This document shows, piece after piece, positions 48,541 to 58,113 of a DNA stretch of 64,000 bases; positions within the stretch are counted from its first letter, which is position 1, and every line of letters starts with the position of its first letter. The position numbers were made by a program, and so were the translations under genes. The DNA comes from an uncultured Candidatus Thioglobus sp. (GTDB lineage: Bacteria > Pseudomonadota > Gammaproteobacteria > PS1 > Pseudothioglobaceae), in the NCBI GenBank assembly GCA_900180385.1, contig FXLX01000001.1, positions 62,001-126,000 on the forward strand. Reading direction: 5' to 3'. The notes below the pieces were generated by a model. It had not been told where the DNA came from. It did no database searches and saw nothing but the letters and a program-made list of their open reading frames with translations.

Positions 48541-49251
48541 ATGGTAAACATTCCAAAACACATTGCAATTATTATGGATGGCAACGGCCGCTGGGCTTCT
48601 AAGCGCAATTTGCCGCGTATTATTGGACATCAGCAAGGTATTAAAGCTGTGCGCACCGTGGTTAAGGCTTGTGGCGTACTGGGCGTAAACACCCTAACTT
48701 TATTTGCTTTTAGTAGTGAGAACAAAAACCGTTCCACCGAAGAGGTGTCACTATTATTTAAATTGTTTTTAACGGTGCTAAAACAAGAGGTTAAAAAACT
48801 TAATAAGCACAATGTGCGATTAAAAATTATCGGTGACCTATCCTTATTTCCAAATGATGTGCAAAAAATAGCAGCTGAAGCACAAGCCAATTTGGCTGAC
48901 AATACCGGTCTAACCTTGGTGATTGCTGCAAATTATGGTGGCCAGTGGGATATTACCCAAGCCGCTAAACAAGCTACTGAGGCCGCTATTAAAGGTGATA
49001 TTAACCCTGAAGATATTACTATTGATGGATTTTCTAAATATCTTTCACTAGCTGGCGAGCCAGCAGTTGATCTGCTAATTCGTAGTAGTGGTGAACTTAG
49101 AATTAGCAATTTTTTATTATGGGACGTTGCTTATAGTGAATTTTATTTTACTGATACACTATGGCCAGATTTTGATGAAGCCGAACTAAACAAAGCCATC
49201 GAAAGTTTTAATCACCGCGATCGTCGCTTTGGCGCGCGTAAGGAGGTCTGA
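48541..49251 (+). CDS. uppS: Undecaprenyl diphosphate synthase
   Basis: Cis-prenyltransferase making the C55 carrier for wall synthesis. The 236 residues show [13 protein letters not shown] (8-20, catalytic Asp13), '[10 protein letters not shown]', '[13 protein letters not shown]' and '[23 protein letters not shown]' in pieces. First of uppS-cdsA-dxr; the usual upstream frr and pyrH are absent and hisF is divergent. Confidence 0.96.
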   Translation: MVNIPKHIAIIMDGNGRWASKRNLPRIIGHQQGIKAVRTVVKACGVLGVNTLTLFAFSSENKNRSTEEVSLLFKLFLTVLKQEVKKLNKHNVRLKIIGDLSLFPNDVQKIAAEAQANLADNTGLTLVIAANYGGQWDITQAAKQATEAAIKGDINPEDITIDGFSKYLSLAGEPAVDLLIRSSGELRISNFLLWDVAYSEFYFTDTLWPDFDEAELNKAIESFNHRDRRFGARKEV

Positions 49252-50060
49252 TGCTATTACCAAGAATTCTAACCGCTCTCATTCTAGCGCCACTATTTAT
49301 TTGGGCAATTTTTGCCCTGCCAACAGATACCTTTAGTTATCTATTACTTGTGTTTGTTGCTTTAGGTGCCTGGGAATTTGCACGTTTAATTAAGATTGAA
49401 AAACCACTTTATCGAGCTTTAGTCTCTGCTGGCATTGTCGGCTGCGCAATTATTGCCTCAAGACATGCCCAAGAATTACAAAACCTTCAGGCTATCTTAT
49501 ATGTATCAGCACTCTGGTGGGGTTTGAATTTATATTGGGTGATGAGCTATCCAAAAAATGTAGCTTCTTGGTATGGCTCTGGCATCATTAGAGTAATGGG
49601 CGGAGTGATGCTATTGGTGCCTATGTGGGTGGCGTTAATAAACCTGCACTCAAGCTATGGTGGTGAGCATTTCTTATTACTCGTGCTGTTAATTTGGGGT
49701 GCTGATTCTGGCGCCTATTTTGTTGGCAGAGCATTTGGAAAACATAAACTTGCGCCCAAGGTAAGTCCTGGAAAGTCCATTGAAGGTGTTATTGGTGGCA
49801 TCATATTTGCAGTTATTATTATGCTGGTGTTCTTACAAAATCAAAACATTGCTGTCCAGAGCTATGCCGGCTATTTAATTCTTGCTGTGATTGTCTCCAG
49901 CGTTTCTGTACTTGGTGACTTGTACGAAAGCCTGTTTAAAAGAACTTCTGGCATTAAAGACAGCGGTAATATTTTGCCAGGCCATGGTGGTATTCTTGAT
50001 CGTATTGATTCATTAACTGCAGCAGCGCCGTTTTTCTTATTAGGTTTGGGCCTGCTTTGA
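49251..50060 (+). CDS. cdsA: Phosphatidate cytidylyltransferase
   Basis: Inner-membrane enzyme making CDP-diacylglycerol. The 269-residue protein has about eight hydrophobic helices and the signature 'KVSPGKSIEGVIGG' followed by 'DSGNILPGHGGILDRIDSL' near the C-terminus. Its ATG overlaps the uppS stop by one base and its stop overlaps the dxr start codon. Confidence 0.95.
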   Translation: MLLPRILTALILAPLFIWAIFALPTDTFSYLLLVFVALGAWEFARLIKIEKPLYRALVSAGIVGCAIIASRHAQELQNLQAILYVSALWWGLNLYWVMSYPKNVASWYGSGIIRVMGGVMLLVPMWVALINLHSSYGGEHFLLLVLLIWGADSGAYFVGRAFGKHKLAPKVSPGKSIEGVIGGIIFAVIIMLVFLQNQNIAVQSYAGYLILAVIVSSVSVLGDLYESLFKRTSGIKDSGNILPGHGGILDRIDSLTAAAPFFLLGLGLL

Positions 50061-51208
50061 TTAACTTAACCTTATTGGGTGCAACTGGATCTATTGGGCA
50101 AAGCACTTTGTCCGTGGTTGATTTACATCCGCAGACGTTCAACGTATTTGCACTGAGTGCAAATACCAACTGGCAACAGATGCTAAGCCTTTGTGAACAA
50201 TATCAACCAAGCTTTGCAGTGATGACTGATGAAGCAGCAGCTGAGCAGCTTTCACAACAACTTCAAAATGATACAACGGTGCTTTCTGGCGCCAAGGCAC
50301 TGGAAACAATTGCCTCACATGCTGATACTGATCAAGTTATGGCTGCGATTGTCGGTGCTGCTGGCATGGCATCAAGCCTTGCTGCAGCTAAAGCTGGAAA
50401 GCGCATTATGCTTGCCAATAAAGAATCACTGGTATTGGCAGGTGATATTTTTATGCAGGCAGTTAAAGACAATAATGCTGAATTAATTCCAGTAGATTCT
50501 GAACATAGTGCGATTTTTCAGTGCTTACAAGGTGGCACATCAGGCTTAAACAAAATACAATTGACCGCTAGTGGTGGTCCGTTTCTACATACACCACTTA
50601 GCGAGCTAACCAACATCACCCCAGATCAGGCTTGTGCACATCCTAATTGGTCGATGGGTCGCAAAATATCTGTAGACTCGGCTACCATGATGAACAAAGG
50701 CCTAGAGGTTATTGAAGCGCATTATTTATTCAACCTTCCTGCTGAGAAAATTGACCTGGTCATGCATCCACAAAGCATTATTCACTCTTCGGTTTATTTT
50801 GATGATGGATCAACTTTATCTCAAATGGGCAATCCAGACATGCGCACGGTTATTTCTTATGCGATGAGCTATCCTCAACGAATTGCCTCGGGTGTTGAAG
50901 CGCTTGATTTAACCCAGAATTCACCGCTAGAATTTTATGCACCAGACTTTAATAAATTTTCCTGTTTACGCCTGGCTTTTGAAGCGCTTAAACAAGGTGG
51001 TAGTGCGATGGGCACTATTAATGCTGCTAATGAAGTTGCAGTGGCAAGTTTTCTTGATGAAAAAATTAAATTTTTAGATATTGCTAAAATTATTGAAAAA
51101 ACCCTAGAAGACTCTAGCCATTTTTATCCTACCTGTCTTTCTGAGGTGATTGAAAACGATCAAACCGCTCGACTAATTGCCAGTAAACTTACCCAATCTT
51201 ATGTCTAA
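50057..51208 (+). CDS. dxr: 1-Deoxy-D-xylulose 5-phosphate reductoisomerase
   Basis: Makes 2-C-methyl-D-erythritol 4-phosphate in the non-mevalonate isoprenoid path. It starts with TTG overlapping the cdsA TGA. Motifs: NADPH loop GATGSIGQSTL, 'LANKESLVLAG', the metal site 'PVDSEHSAIFQ', 'TASGGPF' and 'HPNWSMGRKISVDSATMMNK' in pieces. Length 383. The M23 peptidase ATG lies inside its last three codons. Confidence 0.95.
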   Translation: MINLTLLGATGSIGQSTLSVVDLHPQTFNVFALSANTNWQQMLSLCEQYQPSFAVMTDEAAAEQLSQQLQNDTTVLSGAKALETIASHADTDQVMAAIVGAAGMASSLAAAKAGKRIMLANKESLVLAGDIFMQAVKDNNAELIPVDSEHSAIFQCLQGGTSGLNKIQLTASGGPFLHTPLSELTNITPDQACAHPNWSMGRKISVDSATMMNKGLEVIEAHYLFNLPAEKIDLVMHPQSIIHSSVYFDDGSTLSQMGNPDMRTVISYAMSYPQRIASGVEALDLTQNSPLEFYAPDFNKFSCLRLAFEALKQGGSAMGTINAANEVAVASFLDEKIKFLDIAKIIEKTLEDSSHFYPTCLSEVIENDQTARLIASKLTQSYV

Positions 51209-52322
51209 ATTCTTCTCCCAGGTATTACTACTATTATTGCTACTACAAGCCAGTTTTAGCACGGCTTTTGCACATAGTAAAGATAACGAATATCACTTTA
51301 CAGTTAAGTCGGGTGACTCACTAAGCAAATACTTTTACAAACTGGGCTTGTCAAATCGTCTACTGGCTAATTTGCTATCTGCAAGTACGCAGAATAAACA
51401 ACTAAATCAGCTCAATATTGGTGAAAAAATCACCATTCGTTTGCATGCCAATCAACGCTTTAAATCACTCAGCCATCAGTCCAATAACAAAGCTGCGTTC
51501 GATGTTATTTTATTAGGCACTCGATTTACCAACTCGTTCAAACAAGTTCAAAAGAAATTTAAGCCGCTTTCAACAACCGTTGTCACCATTAGCAACTCAT
51601 TTGGCTATGATGCTCAAAAATCAGGATTGAGCCTGAGCACTATCAACACTGTAGTTGAGGCATTATCATGGCGATTAGACTTTAATTCAGACTTGCACAA
51701 AGGTGATCGATTCTATATTGTTAGCGATGGCTCAAAAAAACCTATTGGCATTATTTATAACGGCAGTAACAAGCGTATTGAAGCGTTTTCCCATACAGAT
51801 AGTCGTAATCGCTCTCGATACTATGATCGTTACGGCTACACACTCAATTCTTCCTTCCTAAGGGCGCCGCTTAAATATAAGCGCATCAGCTCTAAGTTTC
51901 AATTAAAGCGCTACCATCCTATTTTAAAAACCTATCGCCCACATAGGGCTGTGGATTATGCTGCTGTCAGTGGCACACCTGTATATTCAACAGCTGATGG
52001 CATAGTCAAACTTAAAGGCTGGAAAGGCGCACTTGGGAAGGCCATTATCATCAAACATGGCGCTAATTACACCACCGTCTATGCTCACTTATCTAAATAT
52101 GCAAGCAATCTTCGCAAAGGCAAGGCTGTTAAAAAAGGCCAGGTAATTGGCTATGTTGGTTCAACAGGGCGCTCTACCGGCGCACACCTACACTACGAGT
52201 TACGCTACAAAGGTAAACGTAAAGATCCACTCAGCTACAAATTGCCTACACAGAAAAAAATCAGCCGCACCGAACTATGGTGGTTTCGTTCACAAGTTAA
52301 TAAGGTCTTAGCTAGCTTATAA
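51201..52322 (+). CDS. M23-family (LytM) metallopeptidase
   Basis: Periplasmic peptidoglycan endopeptidase of the MepM/LytM type. I take ATG 51201 (373 residues) inside the end of dxr. Signal peptide (FFSQVLLLLLLLQASFSTAFA); a LysM/OapA-like region follows ('HFTVKSGDSLSKYFYKLGLS'); then the M23 domain with zinc ligands 'HRAVDYA' (HxxxD) and 'HLHYEL' (HxH), and 'GSTGRSTGAH'. In many gammaproteobacteria rseP-bamA follow dxr; here this gene takes their place. Confidence 0.92.
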   Translation: MSKFFSQVLLLLLLLQASFSTAFAHSKDNEYHFTVKSGDSLSKYFYKLGLSNRLLANLLSASTQNKQLNQLNIGEKITIRLHANQRFKSLSHQSNNKAAFDVILLGTRFTNSFKQVQKKFKPLSTTVVTISNSFGYDAQKSGLSLSTINTVVEALSWRLDFNSDLHKGDRFYIVSDGSKKPIGIIYNGSNKRIEAFSHTDSRNRSRYYDRYGYTLNSSFLRAPLKYKRISSKFQLKRYHPILKTYRPHRAVDYAAVSGTPVYSTADGIVKLKGWKGALGKAIIIKHGANYTTVYAHLSKYASNLRKGKAVKKGQVIGYVGSTGRSTGAHLHYELRYKGKRKDPLSYKLPTQKKISRTELWWFRSQVNKVLASL

Positions 52323-52931
52323 CGATTGTTCGCTAATCCATTGGCGCCAACTGGCTGGCTTTAAGTCATACAAATAGTCTTTATCGATATGTTTCGTTTT
52401 ATAGGCTTGGGCGCCAGGCACCTTATTTAAAATTGAAAAGGTAATCAACTCGTCAATTCGATAAGATTTTTTTGTTCCTGGAACCAACGATTCATTACGA
52501 ATAATAGCCGACATCATTGCAGATTTAGCGTTGCCATGAATTGTAAAAGATTCTTCAAACAGATTTAACGCTAGAAATTCATTTTTAATAAAGCCATTGC
52601 TACCGTCTAACAAGTATAGTGCATATTCATATAATGCTGGATCGTAGCTTCTACGCACTAATTTGATTAAAATTTCGTTGCCCTCTCGTTCTTTCGATTG
52701 ATAGCCCATTAGATCGCTGCCTTGTCTAACCTGCTTTGAAGCTTCGTACATAGCGTCAAAATCATTTAGATCAAATGCACCTTTTAACAATAAAGATTGG
52801 CCTCTTAATACAACATCCGGAGAGCCAATTTCATTGCCAATTTTAATCAGTCGCATTGCACTATCAGAGAGTGGCGATGCCTTAACAATAGGGCTTAGAA
52901 AAGTGGCGAGAATCAATAGTTTTTTTAGCAT
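52317..52931 (-). CDS. Secreted Sel1-like repeat protein, hypothetical
   Basis: A 204-residue protein with a signal peptide (MLKKLLILATFLSPIVKA). The middle ('YDPALYEYALYLLDGSNG', then 'NEFLALNLFEESF') resembles one or two Sel1/TPR-type helical pairs; the rest is helical. No named family. It converges on the M23 gene (6-base overlap) and lies 29 bp from a solo transposon end upstream. Likely periplasmic; partner unknown. Confidence 0.65.
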   Translation of the reverse strand: MLKKLLILATFLSPIVKASPLSDSAMRLIKIGNEIGSPDVVLRGQSLLLKGAFDLNDFDAMYEASKQVRQGSDLMGYQSKEREGNEILIKLVRRSYDPALYEYALYLLDGSNGFIKNEFLALNLFEESFTIHGNAKSAMMSAIIRNESLVPGTKKSYRIDELITFSILNKVPGAQAYKTKHIDKDYLYDLKPASWRQWISEQSL

Positions 52932-52959
52932 GGCGGTTTTTCGTCCATTTTACCATGAG

Positions 52960-52993
52960 CAAAATTTAATCAGGGTTTTTTAGAGATACCCTT
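52960..52993. repeat. Solo end of the 2854-3113 element family
   Basis: CAAAATTTAATCAGGGTTTT followed by TTAGAGATACCCTTAA aligns base for base with the right end of the element at 3081-3113 (CAAAATTTCATCAGG-ATTTC then TAGAGGCGCCCTTAA), apart from a few substitutions and one gap. No opposite end is found nearby, so it is a relic or a single end. It lies in the promoter region of purC. Confidence 0.65.
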
Positions 52994-53054
52994 AAGCCGG
53001 ACAATCGATTAAAATACGTTATAAATTTATCAACATTACTCACAAGGATTGCCC

Positions 53055-53930
53055 GTGGACACTCTATTTGAAACAGATTTAAGCTTAGCGCTTATTCAAA
53101 AAGGCAAGGTTAGAGATATTTACGATATTGATGAAAATCGCATGTTAATTGTCACCACAGATCGGCTTAGCGCTTTTGATGTGGTTTTTGATGATGGTAT
53201 TGCTAAAAAAGGCGCAGTACTGACTGAGGTTGCTAATTTTTGGTTTGAAAAAACTCAACACATTATTCCCAACCATTTAACAAATGAACCACTAAGCAAT
53301 GTATTAAATGTGGCTGACGCTCAACAAGTTGAAGGTCGCGCTATTATTGTCAAAAAACTCAAACCTTTGGCAGTAGAGGCAATTGTGCGTGGCTATATTA
53401 TAGGTTCAGGCTGGAAGGACTATCAACACACAGGCAGTATTTGCGGCACCCAGCTTCCCGACAACTTACAGCTGGCTGAAAAACTACCTGAAGTGCTTTA
53501 CACGCCTTCTAGTAAAGCGGCAGTTGGCGAGCACGATGAGAATATTGATTTTGCCACTACAATAGAAATTCTCGGAGAAGACTTGGCAAACCAGGTTAAA
53601 CAAGCGAGCCTGGCGTTGTATCAATTTGCCGCTGAATTTGCTCTAGATTGTGGCATCATCATTGCTGACACCAAGTTTGAATTTGGCCTAGATGAAAACA
53701 ACACGCTAACGCTAATGGATGAAGTCTTAACACCAGATTCTTCACGTTTTTGGTCAGCTAAAGATTATCAAGTTGGCACCAGTCCACAAAGTTTTGATAA
53801 ACAAATTGTACGCGATTATTTAGAAACACTAGATTGGAATAAAGCGCCGCCTGCACCAATATTGCCTCAGCATATTATTGATAAAACTGCTGAAAAATAC
53901 CAACAAGTTCAGCGACTACTCACGCAGTAA
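53055..53930 (+). CDS. purC: SAICAR synthase
   Basis: Joins aspartate to CAIR in purine synthesis. The 291-residue protein starts with GTG at 53055, six bases after AAGGA (an in-frame TTG two codons earlier has no spacing for a ribosome site). Motifs: 'IQKGKVRDIYDI', 'LIVTTDRLSAFDVVF', 'GSGWKDYQ', 'IADTKFEFGLD' and 'DEVLTPDSSRFW'. The longer Mid-family type (about 290) as in many autotrophs. Confidence 0.94.
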   Translation: MDTLFETDLSLALIQKGKVRDIYDIDENRMLIVTTDRLSAFDVVFDDGIAKKGAVLTEVANFWFEKTQHIIPNHLTNEPLSNVLNVADAQQVEGRAIIVKKLKPLAVEAIVRGYIIGSGWKDYQHTGSICGTQLPDNLQLAEKLPEVLYTPSSKAAVGEHDENIDFATTIEILGEDLANQVKQASLALYQFAAEFALDCGIIIADTKFEFGLDENNTLTLMDEVLTPDSSRFWSAKDYQVGTSPQSFDKQIVRDYLETLDWNKAPPAPILPQHIIDKTAEKYQQVQRLLTQ

Positions 53931-53934
53931 CACC

Positions 53935-54735
53935 GTGCAGCTCAGTGGCCCAATTAGTAAAATGCACACACTTCTTAATAGGGGTGTTGCGCAATACCAA
54001 CTGCCCATTGGCGACAAGCTACTTAATATGAATGATTTAATAGGTGAAGAAATTAGCCTAAGCTTTAATCAAGTGATTCATTGTCAAAATTGTGGAAAAA
54101 GAACCAATAAGAGCTATTCTCAGGGTCATTGCTACCCATGTTCTCAAAAACTGGCAAGCTGTGATTTATGCATCATGAAGCCAGAAACTTGTCATCACCA
54201 TTTGGGCACTTGTCGTCAGCCACAATGGGGGTTAGATAATTGCTTCGCACCTCATGTTGTTTATCTAGCCAATTCTTCGGGGGTTAAAGTTGGTATTACT
54301 CGCAAGAAAAATATTCCACACAGATGGATCGACCAAGGCGCGGTTAGTGCCTTGCCTATTCTTGAAGTCGATACACGACTAAAGTCTGGTGAAGTGGAAA
54401 TGGCGCTCAAACAATTTGTTAACGATAAAACCAATTGGCGCAAAATGCTCAAAAACGAAGTGGATCCAATCGACCTGCTACCAATCAGAGATGAACTACT
54501 TGAATACATTCAAGACACAATTAAAACAACCGGTGCTCAAACATTGGACAATCAAGCTTTGGCAATAAACTACCCTGTGGTAGAATATCCAAGCAAAATT
54601 AGTTCACTAAATTTTGATAAAACGCCAGTGATTGAAGGCGTGTTAAAAGGCATTAAGGCACAGTATCTAATACTTGACTGTGGCGTGCTTAATATTAGAA
54701 AATTTAGTGCTTACGATATTACATTAACTTATTAG
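53935..54735 (+). CDS. DUF2797 zinc-binding protein
   Basis: A 266-residue DUF2797 protein. Start GTG at 53935, four bases after purC. The N-terminal half has a Cys/His cluster ([18 protein letters not shown], then '[14 protein letters not shown]'), and the second half a GIY-YIG-like segment '[19 protein letters not shown]' with 'RWIDQGA'. Function unknown; the GIY-YIG-like core hints at nucleic acid binding. An alternative internal ATG exists at 53962. Confidence 0.85.
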   Translation: MQLSGPISKMHTLLNRGVAQYQLPIGDKLLNMNDLIGEEISLSFNQVIHCQNCGKRTNKSYSQGHCYPCSQKLASCDLCIMKPETCHHHLGTCRQPQWGLDNCFAPHVVYLANSSGVKVGITRKKNIPHRWIDQGAVSALPILEVDTRLKSGEVEMALKQFVNDKTNWRKMLKNEVDPIDLLPIRDELLEYIQDTIKTTGAQTLDNQALAINYPVVEYPSKISSLNFDKTPVIEGVLKGIKAQYLILDCGVLNIRKFSAYDITLTY

Positions 54736-54746
54736 GAAAAAAAATA

Positions 54747-55073
54747 ATGGCAGACTTAATTATTGAAGAATTAGCATTGGGTGAAGGCACAGCTTGCAAA
54801 GCGGGCGACCAAGTTTCTATGCACTATACTGGCTGGCTTACTAACGGCAAAAAATTCGACTCTAGTGTTGATAGAAATCAGCCATTTGATTTTAAATTGG
54901 GTGTTGGTCAAGTTATTCCTGGTTGGGATCAAGGCGTTGAAGGTATGCAAATAGGCGGCAAACGAAAGCTTACCATTCCTTCAAAATTAGCTTACGGAGA
55001 AATGGGTGCAGGCAATGTCATCCCACCAAATGCAACTTTAGTCTTTGATGTTGAGCTTTTAGTAATTAACTAA
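54747..55073 (+). CDS. FKBP-type peptidyl-prolyl isomerase
   Basis: A 108-residue single-domain FKBP without signal peptide, so cytoplasmic. The pattern is of the FKBP12 kind: '[18 protein letters not shown]', '[19 protein letters not shown]', '[20 protein letters not shown]' and 'FDVELL'. It follows the DUF2797 gene by 11 bases and is the last ordinary gene before the four-gene island. Confidence 0.95.
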   Translation: MADLIIEELALGEGTACKAGDQVSMHYTGWLTNGKKFDSSVDRNQPFDFKLGVGQVIPGWDQGVEGMQIGGKRKLTIPSKLAYGEMGAGNVIPPNATLVFDVELLVIN

Positions 55074-55114
55074 TTTAGGCGCTTCAAATATGTTTCTACT
55101 TAAATTCATTGTAT

Positions 55115-57448
55115 ATGTCAAAAATACCCTTTAAAGTATCAGCAAGAACAGCTCGCCTCATTGGTCGTGAAAATATTGCATCATCTAAAGGCGCTATTAT
55201 TGAGCTCGTAAAGAATGGATATGATGCAGATAGCCCCTTATCGTTAATCTATTTTCATCAGTCAAAAAATTGCTTATATATTATTGATGCTGGCGACGGA
55301 ATGACTCAAGAAGTTATTGAAAATAATTGGATGGTAATTGGTACGGACAACAAAGCTAATGATATTTTTACCAAAACTGGCAGGGTTAGAGCAGGCGCAA
55401 AAGGTATTGGCAGGTTTGCATTAGACAAATTAGGTGATTGTTGCACAATGATAACCAAGTCTAAAGATAAAAATATGGCTTGTATTTGGCATGTTGATTG
55501 GCGAGATTTTGAAGGTGGATTTAAAACAATTGATTCTATTACAGCTGACCTATCAACACAAAAAGATTTAAATTTAAAGCGATACCTCTTAAATGAAATT
55601 CCTGATCAAAAAGTGCAGAAAATTATTAACAAGTATGGTTTTGCTAGTGGAACAATCTTAAAAATTTCAAATCTTAGGGATAATTGGGATGATTATTTTA
55701 TTTCTCAAGCATTTGATGATTTAGAAGTTCTTGTGCCACCAAAAGAGCAAAATAATTTTAAGTTATTTTTATATAGCCACGATAGGCCTAATAAATATGG
55801 TGAAATATTAGGATCGGTGTGTGATGATTATGATTATAAATTAGTTGCAAAATCTGATGAAAATCAGAACATAAAAATTCAAATTTATAGAAATGAATAC
55901 GATGTGGAAACTATACCTCCAGAATTTTTTAAAAGAGATTTTGCTAGAATCAATCCTTATAAAAAAAAGGATTTTGAGCAAGGAAAATGGATGGCAAATA
56001 GAACTTTTTCTGAACTTTTAGCAGGATTTAAAGAAATTGATAAAGAGGATGTTTTTGAAAAAATAGGCAAATTCGAATTTACCTTGTATTTTATGAAAAG
56101 AACCTATTCAACACCTGATTTAGAAAAATTTTATTACAATAAATTTAACCCCAATGATAGAAAAGATTGGATGAATAAATTCGGTGGAATAAAAGTTTTT
56201 AGAGACGAGTTTAGGGTAAGACCGTATGGAGAGATAAAGGATAGTGCATTTGATTGGCTTGGATTGGGCGCTAGAAAAGCAAAAAGCCCTGCCACCCCTT
56301 CAAAACCTGGCGGAGGCTGGAGAATTGGTCCAGATAGTGTTTCTGGAGGGATAAATATTACAAGGTTGGGGAACTTAGATTTTGAAGATAAGTCTAGCAG
56401 AGAGGGTCTGCAAGAAAATAAAACTTTTCAAATTTTTAAAAAAATAATTATCAATATTGTGGATATTTTTGAAAGAGATAGGGCGACTATCGCAAAGGAA
56501 ATGAAACTTTTTTATGATGAAATTTACGCTGATGACAAAGCAAGTCAAGATGCTGATAAATTGGCTAGACACATATTAAACAATGCAAGAAAAAACAAAG
56601 ACCATAAGGAAAGTCAAGATAGTAACGAAAAAATTGTTCTTTCAAAAAGGATAGAAGAAAAAGATGAAACAATTGAAGCAATGGAGTCCGAACAAAAAAT
56701 TTTAAGAGGAATGGCAACTAGTGGCATTGTTACTGCTTCATTCTCACACGAATTAGGGAATCTTAGCGATGTTTTGACAAGCAGAACTAATGAGCTAGTT
56801 GGGTTGCTAAAAAACAAAATTCCTGAAAATACCTATCAAGATACGCCAACTTTCTTAAACCCATATATTCTTATTGAGGATATGAGAAAACAAGATGTAA
56901 AATTGCAAAGTTGGTTAAAATTTTCACTGATATCTGCAAAAAAAGACAAAAGAAAAAGACGAAAAATAATATTAAGAGATTATTTTCAAAATTTTAAATC
57001 TACTTGGCAAGATGTTTTAACGAATAGAATGATTGATTTTTCATTTAGCATAAATAATGATGAGTTGACTATTAGGGCCATGGAAATAGATTTGGACAGT
57101 ATTTTTAATAATTTACTTATAAATTCTATTGATTCTTTTATAAAAAATAAAACTAGCAACCGAGAAATTAAATTAATAATTAGCCATACCGCTAAAGACA
57201 TCTCTATTGATTATCTAGATAATGGCACTGGACTGTCACAAGATATAAGAAATCATTTGGATATTTTTAAAGCTCTTTACACTACAAAAAGAAATGAACA
57301 TACTGGAGAAGAAATTGGAACAGGATTGGGAATGTGGCTTTTAGAAACAATAGTTAAGGAGTACAAGGGAAATGTTAAGTTACTTTATCCAGATAATAAA
57401 GGCTTTGGCATTAGAGTTTCATTTATTAGAAAATACCAAAGAGGTTGA
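55115..57448 (+). CDS. Double-GHKL ATPase: Hsp90/MORC-like N-terminus and histidine-kinase C-terminus
   Basis: A 777-residue protein with two GHKL modules. N-terminal: IELVKNGYDAD (29-39, N-box), DAGDGM (58-63) and GAKGIGRFALDKLG (94-107), as in Hsp90/MutL/MORC ATPases. C-terminal: H-box SFSHELGN with His545, N-box NNLLINSIDS (665-674), DNGTGL (702-707) and GTGLGMW (735-741), a full histidine-kinase core. A charged linker joins them; no membrane helix is seen, so it is cytosolic. ATG at 55115 chosen over TTG six bases earlier. First gene of the island; overlaps the receiver gene region. Confidence 0.82.
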   Translation: MSKIPFKVSARTARLIGRENIASSKGAIIELVKNGYDADSPLSLIYFHQSKNCLYIIDAGDGMTQEVIENNWMVIGTDNKANDIFTKTGRVRAGAKGIGRFALDKLGDCCTMITKSKDKNMACIWHVDWRDFEGGFKTIDSITADLSTQKDLNLKRYLLNEIPDQKVQKIINKYGFASGTILKISNLRDNWDDYFISQAFDDLEVLVPPKEQNNFKLFLYSHDRPNKYGEILGSVCDDYDYKLVAKSDENQNIKIQIYRNEYDVETIPPEFFKRDFARINPYKKKDFEQGKWMANRTFSELLAGFKEIDKEDVFEKIGKFEFTLYFMKRTYSTPDLEKFYYNKFNPNDRKDWMNKFGGIKVFRDEFRVRPYGEIKDSAFDWLGLGARKAKSPATPSKPGGGWRIGPDSVSGGINITRLGNLDFEDKSSREGLQENKTFQIFKKIIINIVDIFERDRATIAKEMKLFYDEIYADDKASQDADKLARHILNNARKNKDHKESQDSNEKIVLSKRIEEKDETIEAMESEQKILRGMATSGIVTASFSHELGNLSDVLTSRTNELVGLLKNKIPENTYQDTPTFLNPYILIEDMRKQDVKLQSWLKFSLISAKKDKRKRRKIILRDYFQNFKSTWQDVLTNRMIDFSFSINNDELTIRAMEIDLDSIFNNLLINSIDSFIKNKTSNREIKLIISHTAKDISIDYLDNGTGLSQDIRNHLDIFKALYTTKRNEHTGEEIGTGLGMWLLETIVKEYKGNVKLLYPDNKGFGIRVSFIRKYQRG

Positions 57449-57450
57449 AA

Positions 57451-58113
57451 ATGGTTAAATATAAAATATTATTTGTTGATGAGGTTGAGGCAGATATTCG
57501 TAGATTTCAAAGATATGTTCACAAAAATGATACTAATAAAGATTTTGAGTTGGTTGTTAAAATTCCTGAAAATAATCTAGATAATTTATTAAATGAAATA
57601 AAGGATGAAAAATTTGATGCGATTATTACAGATCATAAGCTTCATGAAGAAAATGCAAATATTAGCTTTGATGGGCTAGATTTGGTCAAGGCTATTTTAA
57701 GTGTAAAAATGAACTTCCCATGCTTTATATTAACTTCTTTTGATGATGAGGCGGTAGTTAGCGGGGATGACGTTAATATAGTTTATATTAAAGGCCTTAT
57801 GGATGCTGATGCAGAGGTTAAAGCACATGCAACATTTCTAGACAAAATCAAAAATCAGATTCTGCATTATAGAAAAAAGATTCATGATGCTGAAAATGAA
57901 TTATTAGCATTAATTAAGCAGTCAGAAGTTCAGCCTTTAAATGCAAAAGAAGAGGATAGACTATTGGAGTTAGATATTCTTATAGAGCAATCAATTGATA
58001 AAAAATCTACCTTACCAAAACACCTTAAGAGCAGAACAAACCTAGACAAATTACACAAAATGATTAGAAATACTGATGAGCTATTAAAGGCATTTAATAA
58101 AACAAAATCATGA
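57451..58113 (+). CDS. Response regulator, receiver domain with helical tail
   Basis: A 220-residue protein. Receiver residues are present: DE (10-11, FVDEVEAD), phospho-acceptor Asp61 (AIITDHKL), Thr95/Ser96 (LTSF) and Lys114 (YIKG). The loop after Asp61 is longer than usual. After about residue 130 there is only a coiled-coil-like helical tail; no HTH or enzymatic output is visible. An AGAGG ribosome site precedes the ATG at 57451, 2 bp after the kinase stop. Likely phosphorylated by the upstream kinase and acting by protein contact. Confidence 0.8.
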   Translation: MVKYKILFVDEVEADIRRFQRYVHKNDTNKDFELVVKIPENNLDNLLNEIKDEKFDAIITDHKLHEENANISFDGLDLVKAILSVKMNFPCFILTSFDDEAVVSGDDVNIVYIKGLMDADAEVKAHATFLDKIKNQILHYRKKIHDAENELLALIKQSEVQPLNAKEEDRLLELDILIEQSIDKKSTLPKHLKSRTNLDKLHKMIRNTDELLKAFNKTKS

